Shown piece after piece: positions 23,461 through 30,692 of a DNA stretch of 31,753 bases. Under the pieces are notes generated by a model. The model saw only the letters and a list, made by a program, of their open reading frames with translations, made no database searches and was not told the DNA's origin. Location: NCBI GenBank assembly GCA_938039975.1, contig CALHTM010000003.1:1-31753 (forward strand). The letters are read 5' to 3'. The position numbers and the translations under genes are program-made. Numbering within the stretch: the stretch's first letter is position 1; each line of letters starts with the position of its first letter. Source of the stretch: an uncultured Candidatus Saccharibacteria bacterium (lineage in GTDB: Bacteria; Patescibacteriota; Saccharimonadia; Saccharimonadales; Saccharimonadaceae).

Positions 23461-23477
23461 AGTAACTCCTTTTTTTA

Positions 23478-24347
23478 TCATTGCATCGCCTCCACGCCAG
23501 CGCTGATCTCGGTCAGTTCTTGGGTGATTGCGCTCTGGCGTTCCTTATTCATTTCTAGCGTCAAGTCGGCTACCAAATCGCTAGCGTTATCAGTGGCGTT
23601 CTTCATCGCCAGCATTCGCATGCTATGTTCGCTAGCACGCGAGTCAAGCAGTGCTTGATACAAACGAGCGCTAATCAGCCGGTAAGCTATATCATCTATG
23701 ATATATTTAGGACTTGGCTCAAACTTAGCTTCGCGGATGTCATCGCTAATTTCATCGTCGGGCACAAAACCGGCAGGGAACAAGCGAACGATATCAGCTT
23801 TCTGCGTCATACTACTAACAAAGCGCGTGAAAATCACGTCGACAGCATCGACAGTACCGGCCTCGAACATGTCTTTGGCAGTGTTGAGAATAGCATGAAA
23901 CTGCGCACCTGGCACGCGGTCGGGCAAATCCTCGTAGGTACCGACGATTTCAGTATCCTTGATGCGCGTTGCTGCTTGAGCTATTTTGCGGCCGATAGCG
24001 ATAGTTTTGTTAGCGATGCCCGATTGGTCATCTTGATGCAGTTCGTGCAGATAAGTCTTGATGATATTAGCGTTATAAGCACCAGCCAGCCCTTTGTCGC
24101 TTGCTGCCACAATCAGCAGGCGCGCTTTGACCGGCCGCTGCACAAACCAACGGTGGTTATCGGTCGCACCTTGCTGCGCTAGATACGCTAGTAATTCGCG
24201 TGCTGCTACCGTATAGGCTTGAGAACTTTTGGTCGCCTCTTGAGCGCGGCGCATTTTGCTAGCTGCCACCATCTGCATAGCTTTGGTGATTTGCCGAGTG
24301 TTCTTGACCGAACGAATACGCGATTTAAGCTGCTGAGTCGACGGCAT
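23478..24347 (-). CDS. atpG: ATP synthase F1 subunit gamma
   Basis: 289 aa, standard. Rotor shaft. N-terminal coiled helix LKSRIRSVKNTRQITKAMQM and the C-terminal helix MRMLAMKNATDNASDLVADL followed by TLEMNKERQSAITQELTEIS match the family. GLAGAYNANI corresponds to the usual GLCGxxN motif. Four bases separate it from the atpA stop. Confidence 0.96.
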   Translation of the reverse strand: MPSTQQLKSRIRSVKNTRQITKAMQMVAASKMRRAQEATKSSQAYTVAARELLAYLAQQGATDNHRWFVQRPVKARLLIVAASDKGLAGAYNANIIKTYLHELHQDDQSGIANKTIAIGRKIAQAATRIKDTEIVGTYEDLPDRVPGAQFHAILNTAKDMFEAGTVDAVDVIFTRFVSSMTQKADIVRLFPAGFVPDDEISDDIREAKFEPSPKYIIDDIAYRLISARLYQALLDSRASEHSMRMLAMKNATDNASDLVADLTLEMNKERQSAITQELTEISAGVEAMQ

Positions 24348-24351
24348 CTAG

Positions 24352-25887
24352 TTAGTCCTCAAATCCTTTAGCAACTGCTAACGCCGCGTCCTTGACAATC
24401 TTGGCGGTAGATTTGTCCTCGCCAAATTTTTTATCGCCTCGGTTTAGCGCTTTCATTTCAGCTTTGTGGTTCGTCCACAAGCGAGCCAGCAAGTCGGCCT
24501 GCGCGTCTTTAATCTTGGCGGCTGGAACTTCATCAAAATAGCCCTCGCTAACCGCAACGATGCTAACAACTTGCTCCCAGACGCTCATCGGCTGATACTG
24601 CGGCTGTTTAAGCAATTCAGTTAGACGCTGGCCGCGTTCAATTTGCGCCTTGGTCTCGGCATCGAGATCGCTGCCAAACTGTGCGAAACTAGCTAATTCG
24701 CGGAACTGGCTGAGGCCAAGTTTAAGGTTGCCGCTGACGCTCTTCAGCGCTTTAGTCTGAGCCGCACCGCCGACGCGCGACACCGACAAACCTGCGCTAA
24801 TCGCCGGGCGAATACCTTGGTAGAACAGATCAGTCTCCATAAATATCTGGCCGTCGGTGATAGAAATAACATTGGTCGGAATATAAGCGGAAATATCACC
24901 AGCTTGCGTCTCGATAATCGGCAGAGCAGTCAAGCTGCCAGCACCTAGTTCGTCCGACAACTTAGCCGATCGCTCCAGTAATCGCGAATGCAAGTAAAAC
25001 ACGTCGCCCGGAAACGCCTCGCGGCCTGGCGGACGGCGCAACAGCAGCGACATCTGGCGGTAAGCGACTGCATGCTTGGTTAAATCATCATAAATCATCA
25101 AGGCGTGCTTGCTATTATCTCGGAAATATTCGCCCATAGCGGTACCAGCATATGGCGCCAGATAGAGCAGAGAAGCCGGGTCGCTCGGACTAGTCGCCAC
25201 CACGATAGTCTGATCCATCACACCTTCAGATTTCAAGCGTTCGACTAGGCGAGCAATCTTACTGAGCTTCTGGCCGACCGCTACGTAGATATTGACCACG
25301 CCGGTTTTCTGGCGGGCTTGGTTGATCATCGTGTCAAGCGCAATGGCGGTTTTGCCAGTCTGGCGGTCGCCGATAATTAGCTCGCGCTGGCCGCGGCCAA
25401 TCGGGAACATCGCATCGACGCTCATAATGCCCGTCATCAGCGGCTCGTGAACTGACTTGCGACCCATTACGCCGATAGCTTCGCGCTCGACCAGACCGCG
25501 CTGCTTTGATTTGATCGCTGGACCACCATCAAGCGGTTCGCCCAGCGGATTAACTACGCGCCCCAACAGCTCTTCGCCGACCGGTACGCTCAGCACTTCG
25601 CCTTTTAGTTTGACTTTATCGCCAGCGGAAACACCTTGGTCGCTGCCTAGCAGCACCGCGCCGATTTCATCTTCCATCAAGTTCAAAGCAAAGGCTTCAA
25701 CCACGCCCTCGGCTGTTTGGATCTCCAAAACTTCGCTATAACCAGCCTCGCGCAAGCCATGCACCCACGCCACGCCGTCGCCCACGCGAGTCACAATACC
25801 AACTTTTTCTAAACCTTCAGACACCTCGAGCTGGGCAATCGCCTGGCGCAGTTCGTCCGACAACTCTGTCACTGTAATATCAGCCAT
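24352..25887 (-). CDS. atpA: ATP synthase F1 subunit alpha
   Basis: 511 aa, standard. Non-catalytic nucleotide-binding subunit. P-loop GDRQTGKTA (173-181), DAMFPIGRGQRELIIG, YDDLTKHAVAYRQMSLLLRR and the arginine-finger region SVSRVGGAAQTKALK are present. The RBS is AAAGGAAAAG just before the ATG. Nine bases separate it from atpH. Confidence 0.98.
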   Translation of the reverse strand: MADITVTELSDELRQAIAQLEVSEGLEKVGIVTRVGDGVAWVHGLREAGYSEVLEIQTAEGVVEAFALNLMEDEIGAVLLGSDQGVSAGDKVKLKGEVLSVPVGEELLGRVVNPLGEPLDGGPAIKSKQRGLVEREAIGVMGRKSVHEPLMTGIMSVDAMFPIGRGQRELIIGDRQTGKTAIALDTMINQARQKTGVVNIYVAVGQKLSKIARLVERLKSEGVMDQTIVVATSPSDPASLLYLAPYAGTAMGEYFRDNSKHALMIYDDLTKHAVAYRQMSLLLRRPPGREAFPGDVFYLHSRLLERSAKLSDELGAGSLTALPIIETQAGDISAYIPTNVISITDGQIFMETDLFYQGIRPAISAGLSVSRVGGAAQTKALKSVSGNLKLGLSQFRELASFAQFGSDLDAETKAQIERGQRLTELLKQPQYQPMSVWEQVVSIVAVSEGYFDEVPAAKIKDAQADLLARLWTNHKAEMKALNRGDKKFGEDKSTAKIVKDAALAVAKGFED

Positions 25888-25896
25888 TCTTTTCCT

Positions 25897-26286
25897 TTAC
25901 TTTATACCCTTGAGGGTTGTTAGTTTATGTATCACTGTGCCATCAAACTGGCTGCCAGGCAATTCAATCTTGAAACCGCCGATAACGCTCGGGTCAATCT
26001 GTTCGCGAATATATAGTTTGGCGCCAGTCGGCGTAAATTGCTTAACAATTGCTTGCTTATTTTCTGGCGAGAGCGGACGAGCAGTCGTAACCGTCGCTAC
26101 AACAGCGCCGCGCGACGCTAGCGCCTCTTCAATAGCCGCCACCACTTGATTGAGATCGCGTACGCGGCCAGTTTCGATCAAATAGGCTGCTAACTCTTTG
26201 ATAAGACGCTTCTTATCGCCGCTTGCAAGCAATTGGCCAGCCACATACGCCGCTAATCTTCGCTGCGATATAGTACTGGCCGCCAC
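25897..26286 (-). CDS. atpH: ATP synthase subunit delta, shortened
   Basis: 129 aa against the usual 170-180. Peripheral-stalk subunit that ties F1 alpha to the b subunit. The C-terminal domain is intact: VVATVTTARPLSPENKQAIV, then YIREQIDPSVIGGFKIEL and FDGTVIHKLTTLK. The N-terminal helical domain, which binds alpha, is reduced by about 50 residues (it begins ISQRRLAAYVAGQLLASGDK and passes straight to the interdomain helix). GTG start one base after the atpF stop. Confidence 0.9.
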   Translation of the reverse strand: MAASTISQRRLAAYVAGQLLASGDKKRLIKELAAYLIETGRVRDLNQVVAAIEEALASRGAVVATVTTARPLSPENKQAIVKQFTPTGAKLYIREQIDPSVIGGFKIELPGSQFDGTVIHKLTTLKGIK

Positions 26287-26287
26287 G

Positions 26288-26824
26288 CTATTTGATCTCC
26301 TCTAGCTGTTTTTTGATCAAGCTAGTGTCTTTGCTTGGATCGACCGTATCCAGCGTAACTTTCCTGGTTGTATCGACCACTAGGTCTACCATCTGGTCGC
26401 GCAAATCCTTCTTGGCCTGGGCAACTTCTGCTCTGACGTCGTTGCGAGCCGATTCGAGAATAGAATCGGCTTGGTTCTTGGCCTTTTGTTCGGCTTCAGC
26501 AACCATTTCAGCCGCTTCATTCTTGGCAGTAGCAACAATAGTTCGCGACTCTTGCTGGGCCTTTTTCAGCATAGCGGCCGTGCGCTTTTCGCTTTCGCTT
26601 GCCGCTTTTTTGGCTTGCTCGGCAGCCTCTAAACCTTCTTTGATAGACTCGTCGCGCTCATCAAGCATGGCCAGAATAGGCGGATAAACCCATTTTTTCA
26701 GCACTAGCAGCAAGACCGCAAAAGCAACCGTTTGCAGCACGAACAACCGCCAATCAATTCCTAGCGGCCCCAATAGGCTATCGCTTCCAGCTCCAGCCGA
26801 TGCAAAGTAGTGCAAGTTATTCAC
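26288..26824 (-). CDS. atpF: ATP synthase Fo subunit b
   Basis: 178 aa. Peripheral stalk. One membrane helix (about 26-46, RLFVLQTVAFAVLLLVLKKW) followed by a long charged helix of the AEKKASESEKRTAAMLKKAQ type, the usual b-subunit design. GTG start; the first ~20 residues (ASAGAGSDSLLGPLG) are a short extracytoplasmic extension. Twelve bases from atpE and one from atpH. Confidence 0.93.
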   Translation of the reverse strand: MNNLHYFASAGAGSDSLLGPLGIDWRLFVLQTVAFAVLLLVLKKWVYPPILAMLDERDESIKEGLEAAEQAKKAASESEKRTAAMLKKAQQESRTIVATAKNEAAEMVAEAEQKAKNQADSILESARNDVRAEVAQAKKDLRDQMVDLVVDTTRKVTLDTVDPSKDTSLIKKQLEEIK

Positions 26825-26836
26825 GCGCGCGAATCC

Positions 26837-27049
26837 TTACATCACTTTGCCAACAATAGCTGCCACGAAACCGATAATCGCCAGAGCGTCGATAAACGAG
26901 ATACCGAGAATCATCATCGTGCGCAAATCGTTGATTTTTTCTGGGTTGCGGCCAGCAGCTTTCATCGCCGAAGCGCCAATCCAGCTACAGCCGATAGCTG
27001 CAAACGATGCAGGGACGATATAAGCTAGCGTAAATGCTATAGTTTCCAT
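26837..27049 (-). CDS. atpE: ATP synthase Fo subunit c
   Basis: 70 aa helical hairpin forming the rotor ring. Polar loop R34-N35-P36, and D54 in GISFIDALAIIGFV is the ion-carrying carboxylate. Asp rather than Glu and the absence of the sodium-site pattern around it favour protons; this is inference from family knowledge. The RBS is AAGGAG ten bases or so before the ATG. Confidence 0.96.
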   Translation of the reverse strand: METIAFTLAYIVPASFAAIGCSWIGASAMKAAGRNPEKINDLRTMMILGISFIDALAIIGFVAAIVGKVM

Positions 27050-27086
27050 AATATTTTTCTCCTTATGGTTTAGTTATTACCTAAAT

Positions 27087-27914
27087 TTATTTTACTCCCT
27101 CGGCCGTTAATTTCATGCCGGAAGAAGTCGAAGAATCATCATGCGTTTGTTTTTCCTCATCACCGCCGTGATGCGCCAAACCGAGCGATATAAACACTGT
27201 CGAAAGCATAAAGAAAATATAAGCCTGAATACCGCCGATAAACAGCTCAAAAATATAAAATGGCTGCAGAACTGCAGGCATCGCAACTTGTGCTAGATAA
27301 GCAATCATAGCGATCAGTATTTCGCCCGCCAACACGTTGCCGAACAGGCGGAACGACAAACTAAGCAAGCGCGAAAACTCCGCCACCAGCTCCAGAATAC
27401 CAACAAACGACATAATCGGATCGCGCAACGGATTAACGAAGTAACGCTTCAGATTACCAACAAAACCCAGCTCGCGCGCAGCATACACCTGCGCCATCAC
27501 GATAGTTACCGTCGCCAGCGCAAACGTCATATTCAAATCGGCATCCTGACCGCGGAACAGCGGCGTATGGCCGACAGTTATCGGCCCAACAATCGGTAGC
27601 AAACCGAGCCAATATTGTCCGGCTATGAAGAAAAACATCGTCATTACCAGCGGCGCCACTCGGCGAGCCCACTTTTGGTTAGGAATCACTTGTCCGACCG
27701 TCTTATACAATCCTTCTATGCACCAAAGAGTTAAGCGCGTTGCGAAGTTTGATTTTTTGCGGCTAAGCACCGCTGCCCGCGTACGAAACATCAGCCACAC
27801 CAGAAGCACCAATCCTAGAATGCCAACCAGATTAGCATTAGTTATTGGCAAACCGGCGATCGAAAACACTTCGTCGGCCTTGACCGATATATGGGGTAGC
27901 GCCGCGAACATCAT
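27087..27914 (-). CDS. atpB: ATP synthase Fo subunit a
   Basis: 275 aa. Ion-channel subunit. The essential arginine is R189 in SFRLFGNVLAGEILI. Five to six membrane helices; the C-terminal IFELFIGGIQAYIFFMLSTV is conserved. A hydrophilic Asp/Lys/Ser tail of about 30 residues (GGDEEKQTHDDSSTSSG) follows the last helix, which is unusual in length. The ATG overlaps the upstream stop (ATGA). Confidence 0.96.
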   Translation of the reverse strand: MMFAALPHISVKADEVFSIAGLPITNANLVGILGLVLLVWLMFRTRAAVLSRKKSNFATRLTLWCIEGLYKTVGQVIPNQKWARRVAPLVMTMFFFIAGQYWLGLLPIVGPITVGHTPLFRGQDADLNMTFALATVTIVMAQVYAARELGFVGNLKRYFVNPLRDPIMSFVGILELVAEFSRLLSLSFRLFGNVLAGEILIAMIAYLAQVAMPAVLQPFYIFELFIGGIQAYIFFMLSTVFISLGLAHHGGDEEKQTHDDSSTSSGMKLTAEGVK

Positions 27915-28174
27915 TTCTTATTAACCTTTTTTATCTGTTGCCGCACCAAAATCGCTGCGGCGGCCGCGCCTACCGCAAACCCGATGAACATCAACCACGG
28001 CTTACTATTAAATAAACTATCCAGCCACAAGCCAGCAAAAAACAAGCCAAGCATCGGTACATACATCCTCCACGTCACGCCGACCATAGCCAGCCCTAAC
28101 GATGTAAAAGTTTCTCGAGATACAGTATTATCAGAAGTCCGCGTCTCGGCGGTATTGTCAGCCCCACTGGTCAT
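27911..28174 (-). CDS. AtpI/AtpZ-like small membrane protein
   Basis: 87 aa at the head of the atp operon. Two membrane helices (about 40-56 and 60-77, MYVPMLGLFFAGLWLD and PWLMFIGFAVGAAAAAIL) after a polar N terminus match the AtpZ/AtpI family, thought to help c-ring assembly or carry Mg/Ca. The end overlaps atpB by four bases. The ATG lies six bases after the -10, so the operon mRNA is probably leaderless. Confidence 0.75.
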   Translation of the reverse strand: MTSGADNTAETRTSDNTVSRETFTSLGLAMVGVTWRMYVPMLGLFFAGLWLDSLFNSKPWLMFIGFAVGAAAAAILVRQQIKKVNKK

Positions 28175-28180
28175 AGCGCT

Positions 28181-28210
28181 ATTGTAGCAGTATGAGCCGC
28201 TATATGTAAA
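28181..28210 (-). promoter_or_regulatory. Promoter of the atp operon
   Basis: On the minus strand, TTTACA (28205-28210), an 18-base spacer and an extended -10 TGcTACAAT (hexamer 28181-28186), six bases before the ATG at 28174. Confidence 0.7.
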
Positions 28211-28213
28211 GTG

Positions 28214-28219
28214 TATAAT
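28214..28219 (+). promoter_or_regulatory. -10 element for the small basic protein gene
   Basis: TATAAT ten bases before the ATG at 28230; leader of a few bases only. It overlaps the region of the divergent atp promoter. Confidence 0.45.
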
Positions 28220-28229
28220 TTAAGACATT

Positions 28230-28442
28230 ATGCCTAGACGAAACCGCACCCCTAAACATACACCGTACCAAAACAAAAGCGCTCGCGCGCCGCAAAAGAA
28301 ACGTTTCGCTAGCCGGCAAGCCGCCCTAAACGCCATCAAAGAGCTGCAAAAATACCACCTCGACCTCGAGCTTGACATTTATCAATCGCCAGCTGACGGT
28401 GGGTGGTATTTGACTAGCCGTACATCTAGCGCCGATAAATAG
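28230..28442 (+). CDS. Small basic hypothetical protein
   Basis: 70 aa. The first 30 residues are strongly basic (PRRNRTPKHTPYQNKSARAP then QKKRFASR), followed by a helix (QAALNAIKELQKYHLDLEL) and a strand pair ending DGGWYLTSR. It could bind nucleic acid, but no family is recognised. Divergent from the atp operon and 57 bases upstream of the glutaredoxin-like gene, which has its own promoter. Confidence 0.6.
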   Translation: MPRRNRTPKHTPYQNKSARAPQKKRFASRQAALNAIKELQKYHLDLELDIYQSPADGGWYLTSRTSSADK

Positions 28443-28443
28443 C

Positions 28444-28497
28444 TTGCATACGCTAGATGTTGTGTATATAATGATTGTAATTAACGAAGGGGGATAA
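28444..28497 (+). promoter_or_regulatory. Promoter and RBS of the glutaredoxin-like gene
   Basis: TTGCAT (28444-28449), a 17-base spacer, TATAAT (28467-28472), and a GAAGGGGG RBS about six bases before the ATG at 28500. Confidence 0.65.
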
Positions 28498-28499
28498 TT

Positions 28500-28805
28500 A
28501 TGGACGACCAGACGAGTCATCGAGACGACCAAAACAATCAAGACGATCAAGATAATCAAGTAATCATTTACAGCGCCACGTGGTGCGCGTACTGTAAAAC
28601 CGAAAAAGAATACTTAGACAAATTAGGCGTCAAGTACACCGTTCGCGACATCGACGAAGATGAGGGTGCAATGGATGAACTCCTCGCTAAAGTTGGCGAC
28701 AAATCTAGCAGCATACCTGTCACCGACATCGATGGCGTAATCATTCGCGGCTTCAACCGAACCAAAATTGACGCTACACTCAAGGAGAAAGGACTTGTCA
28801 GTTAG
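28500..28805 (+). CDS. Glutaredoxin-like thiol-disulfide oxidoreductase
   Basis: 101 aa. Residues 21-100 form a thioredoxin-fold glutaredoxin: VIIYSATWCAYCKTEKEYL with active site C29-A-Y-C32, then the cis-proline in SSIPVTDIDG (P73). CAYC differs from the classical CPYC; similar short mycoredoxin/NrdH-like proteins exist in actinobacteria. The first 20 residues are an Asp/Gln/Asn-rich tail (DDQTSHRDDQNNQDDQDNQ), probably disordered. The 3' end overlaps the convergent Nudix gene by eight bases. Confidence 0.88.
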   Translation: MDDQTSHRDDQNNQDDQDNQVIIYSATWCAYCKTEKEYLDKLGVKYTVRDIDEDEGAMDELLAKVGDKSSSIPVTDIDGVIIRGFNRTKIDATLKEKGLVS

Positions 28806-29199
28806 CTAGATAATCTACTACGTCTGTATAGTACGGGTCGGCGTCTGAGAATTTAGGCAGGGACTTCAACTCCTCCGGTGTTATCCATCGGTAGCTTTTA
28901 TGTTCCCAACTTAAAGCGACTTTCGCGTCCGGTTCGGTGAGCTTTGCCTCAAATAACATATGCGTCGTTTGCCGGTATTGTTTGGCAAATAGCTTCTTCA
29001 ATTTATTTGGATTAACGGATAGTCCTGTCTCTTCCTGTATTTCGCGCATTACTGCCGCCTCTGGCGTTTCTTTTGGCTCAACCTCTCCGCCAGGAAAATC
29101 AATATGCCCAGGGAACCGCGGATGCGTATTACCTCTATGTAGTACCAAACATAACCCTTCAGAACTCCGCACCAGCGCTTTTGCGACAATCTTAGTCAT
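28798..29199 (-). CDS. Nudix hydrolase
   Basis: 133 aa, typical MutT-like length. The Nudix box GGEVEPKETPEAAVMREIQ continuing EETGL (G-x5-E-x7-R-E-x2-E-E-x-G) is complete, so metal-dependent hydrolysis of a nucleoside-diphosphate-linked substrate is expected. RGNTHPRFPGHIDFPGG precedes it. The C-terminal WITPEELKSLPKF is common in the family. Substrate unknown. Divergent from a second Nudix gene. Confidence 0.88.
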   Translation of the reverse strand: MTKIVAKALVRSSEGLCLVLHRGNTHPRFPGHIDFPGGEVEPKETPEAAVMREIQEETGLSVNPNKLKKLFAKQYRQTTHMLFEAKLTEPDAKVALSWEHKSYRWITPEELKSLPKFSDADPYYTDVVDYLAN

Positions 29200-29217
29200 A
29201 CTATTACCTTATTTTTA

Positions 29218-29233
29218 TGATAAAATTTTATCA
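29218..29233. promoter_or_regulatory. Palindromic bidirectional promoter between two Nudix genes
   Basis: TGATAAAATTTTATCA is a perfect 16-base palindrome, so each strand carries an identical extended -10 (TGaTAAAAT). On the plus strand transcription would begin about five bases before the ATG at 29238; on the minus strand about 18 bases before the ATG at 29199, with AAGGT as a weak RBS. Confidence 0.5.
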
Positions 29234-29237
29234 CAAA

Positions 29238-29681
29238 ATGACTGAAAGATTGAAGAATATAAAATCAGCATATCGGGTAGTAGTCAAGGGATTGGTACGT
29301 GATTCTTCAGGCAAACTACTGTTTGTTCAAGAGAGGAGTGACTCATGGGATCTTCCTGGCGGCGGTCTGGAACATGGTGAGGATGTTACGGAAGCGTTGA
29401 AACGAGAGTTCCTGGAAGAATTAGGAACAGATATCGAAGTCGCTGCAGAAAACCCCTTGATTATTCCAACTTGGAATACAAAGTTCGATGACCCTGTTCT
29501 GATTATTGCCTACGAAGTTACTCTATTAACGGCACCTCGTAAAACAGATGAAGTTTCAAATTTTAACTATTTCGATATTCATGAGATCAAACAAGAAAAG
29601 TTGGATTCTACGCTGGTTGACAACCTTTCAAAGATATACAAAGCTAGCCGCCAACCCTCTCAACTTACACATCCACTATAG
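29238..29681 (+). CDS. Nudix hydrolase
   Basis: 147 aa. Nudix box GGGLEHGEDVTEALKREFLE continuing ELGTDI: G-x5-E-x7-R-E-x2-E-E-x-G is matched, with L in the second last glutamate region (EFLEELG). Preceded by RSDSWDLPGGG. Substrate unknown. An ATG at 29217 opens the same frame but lies before the predicted transcription start; 29238 is preferred. More AT-rich than the ATP synthase genes. The stop overlaps the CYTH remnant on the other strand by six bases. Confidence 0.85.
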   Translation: MTERLKNIKSAYRVVVKGLVRDSSGKLLFVQERSDSWDLPGGGLEHGEDVTEALKREFLEELGTDIEVAAENPLIIPTWNTKFDDPVLIIAYEVTLLTAPRKTDEVSNFNYFDIHEIKQEKLDSTLVDNLSKIYKASRQPSQLTHPL

Positions 29682-29927
29682 TAAATTATTCTCTGTAGAC
29701 CGCGCATCCATACAAATATCACGATACGGCCCAGTAATGAGTTCAAACTCCTGAACTCCTATCCGCGCTTCAATATCCTCAATTCGCCGCAAGGCAGACT
29801 CTTTATCTCCACTAATGATTTCCGTTTCTATGAAAATACCTGCATCGCTAATCTCATCAATAGTAATTGTCAGTCCCGGCTCATCATCACGCTTAAATAT
29901 CCATCGAAACTTATTGACTTCAGCTAA
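29676..29927 (-). pseudogene. 5'-truncated CYTH-domain (class IV adenylate cyclase-like) remnant
   Basis: An 83-residue open frame without a usable start codon. It reads EVNKFRWIFKRDDEPGLTI, TIDEISDAGIFIETEII, then a helix ESALRRIEDIEARIGV and ELITGPYRDICMDA. TIDEI..x G.F(I/L)E(T/I)E followed by a lysine/glutamate helix and a final Y-R-D is the C-terminal half of CYTH proteins (thiamine-triphosphatase/CyaB superfamily). The N-terminal ExExK half is missing: an in-frame stop (29928-29930) precedes it. Probably a decayed gene. Confidence 0.5.
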
Positions 29928-29930
29928 TTA

Positions 29931-30059
29931 CGTTGAATTCAATTCTCGGCGGCTGTGTTATTGGTGGTAAAGGGTGGCTAAAGATGGCAGACAATACGCT
30001 AATCGGGCAGATACTTAAGGCGATCGAGATAGACGTTTACGATATTTAAGAGTTATATT
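29931..30059 (+). other. Short non-coding or degraded stretch
   Basis: Between the CYTH remnant and the next promoter. A frame from the ATG near 29983 reads 19 codons (MADNTLIGQILKAIEIDVYD) and can be extended upstream without a start. It may be a fragment of a lost gene. Nothing else is seen. Confidence 0.3.
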
Positions 30060-30077
30060 TTGCTATACTGTAATCAT

Positions 30078-30608
30078 ATGCGTAGCTTCCTCCATATGAC
30101 AAAGACGTCAAACCAAGCAGAAATAACTGTTAAAGATGTCTTCACCGTTGATTTTTTGCCCTTATTGTTATCTATTGTCGTTATGGTACCACTGTTATAC
30201 GGAATAGGCTGGCTTATCGGCAGTGCTGACCCCAGGCAGGGAGTTCCCAGTTATTATATTCAGGTGCTATTTATGCAAAATCCTCTCGTTGAGTTAATCA
30301 TGGTCGCCGCTGCCTGCTTTATTGCTGTCGGACGAGAACCCCAGATACGCTTTTGGTCGACAATGGGGACGGCTACATTCATTGCCCTAGTTGATGCATC
30401 AAACTTTCTTTGGCATATTGATGTCAGCGGCTATTTAAGTATCTTCGCTGGTATTCTTTTAATGATCTCTGGTTGGCGGCTATGGGATTATTACGAAGTG
30501 AGTAAAATCTACGATATGAAAGAGCCGTATTTGACCAAAGCTGCGCTAGCAACATATATTGCTCTCGGCATTTTGGCGATTGTTCTGCTCATTCCGTACG
30601 GTAACTAA
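30078..30608 (+). CDS. Multi-helix membrane protein, unknown function
   Basis: 176 aa from ATG 30078. About five membrane helices: FLPLLLSIVVMVPLLYGIGW, VELIMVAAACFIAVG, MGTATFIALVDASNFLW, LSIFAGILLMISGW and TYIALGILAIVLLIPYG. The cytoplasmic N terminus has ~25 polar residues. No family recognised. An extended -10 TGcTATACT (hexamer 30064-30069) lies eight bases before this ATG, favouring it over 30060 or 30096 and suggesting a nearly leaderless mRNA. Confidence 0.6.
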   Translation: MRSFLHMTKTSNQAEITVKDVFTVDFLPLLLSIVVMVPLLYGIGWLIGSADPRQGVPSYYIQVLFMQNPLVELIMVAAACFIAVGREPQIRFWSTMGTATFIALVDASNFLWHIDVSGYLSIFAGILLMISGWRLWDYYEVSKIYDMKEPYLTKAALATYIALGILAIVLLIPYGN

Positions 30609-30626
30609 GCAGAACGATCAAAGACC

Positions 30627-30692
30627 TTGCATTTCACCCCTAATCCATGCTAAAATACCAGGGTTAATATCAAATCACACGAAAGGTGAGTA
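30627..30692 (+). promoter_or_regulatory. Promoter and leader of the rplF-rplR-rpsE unit
   Basis: TTGCAT (30627-30632), an 18-base spacer and an extended -10 TGcTAAAAT (hexamer 30651-30656), then a 30-nt leader with the RBS GAAAGGTGAG before the ATG at 30693. It gives the second half of the spc cluster its own promoter. Confidence 0.65.

Noticed and set aside
23116..24182. Two long plus-strand frames (180 and 185 codons) opposite atpD and atpG
   Set aside because: They lie antisense to highly conserved genes and show no family resemblance or initiation signals.
28500..28560. Simple-sequence run GAC/CAA at the glutaredoxin N terminus considered as a microsatellite
   Set aside because: The units vary and follow codons for an Asp/Gln tail; no evidence of slippage.
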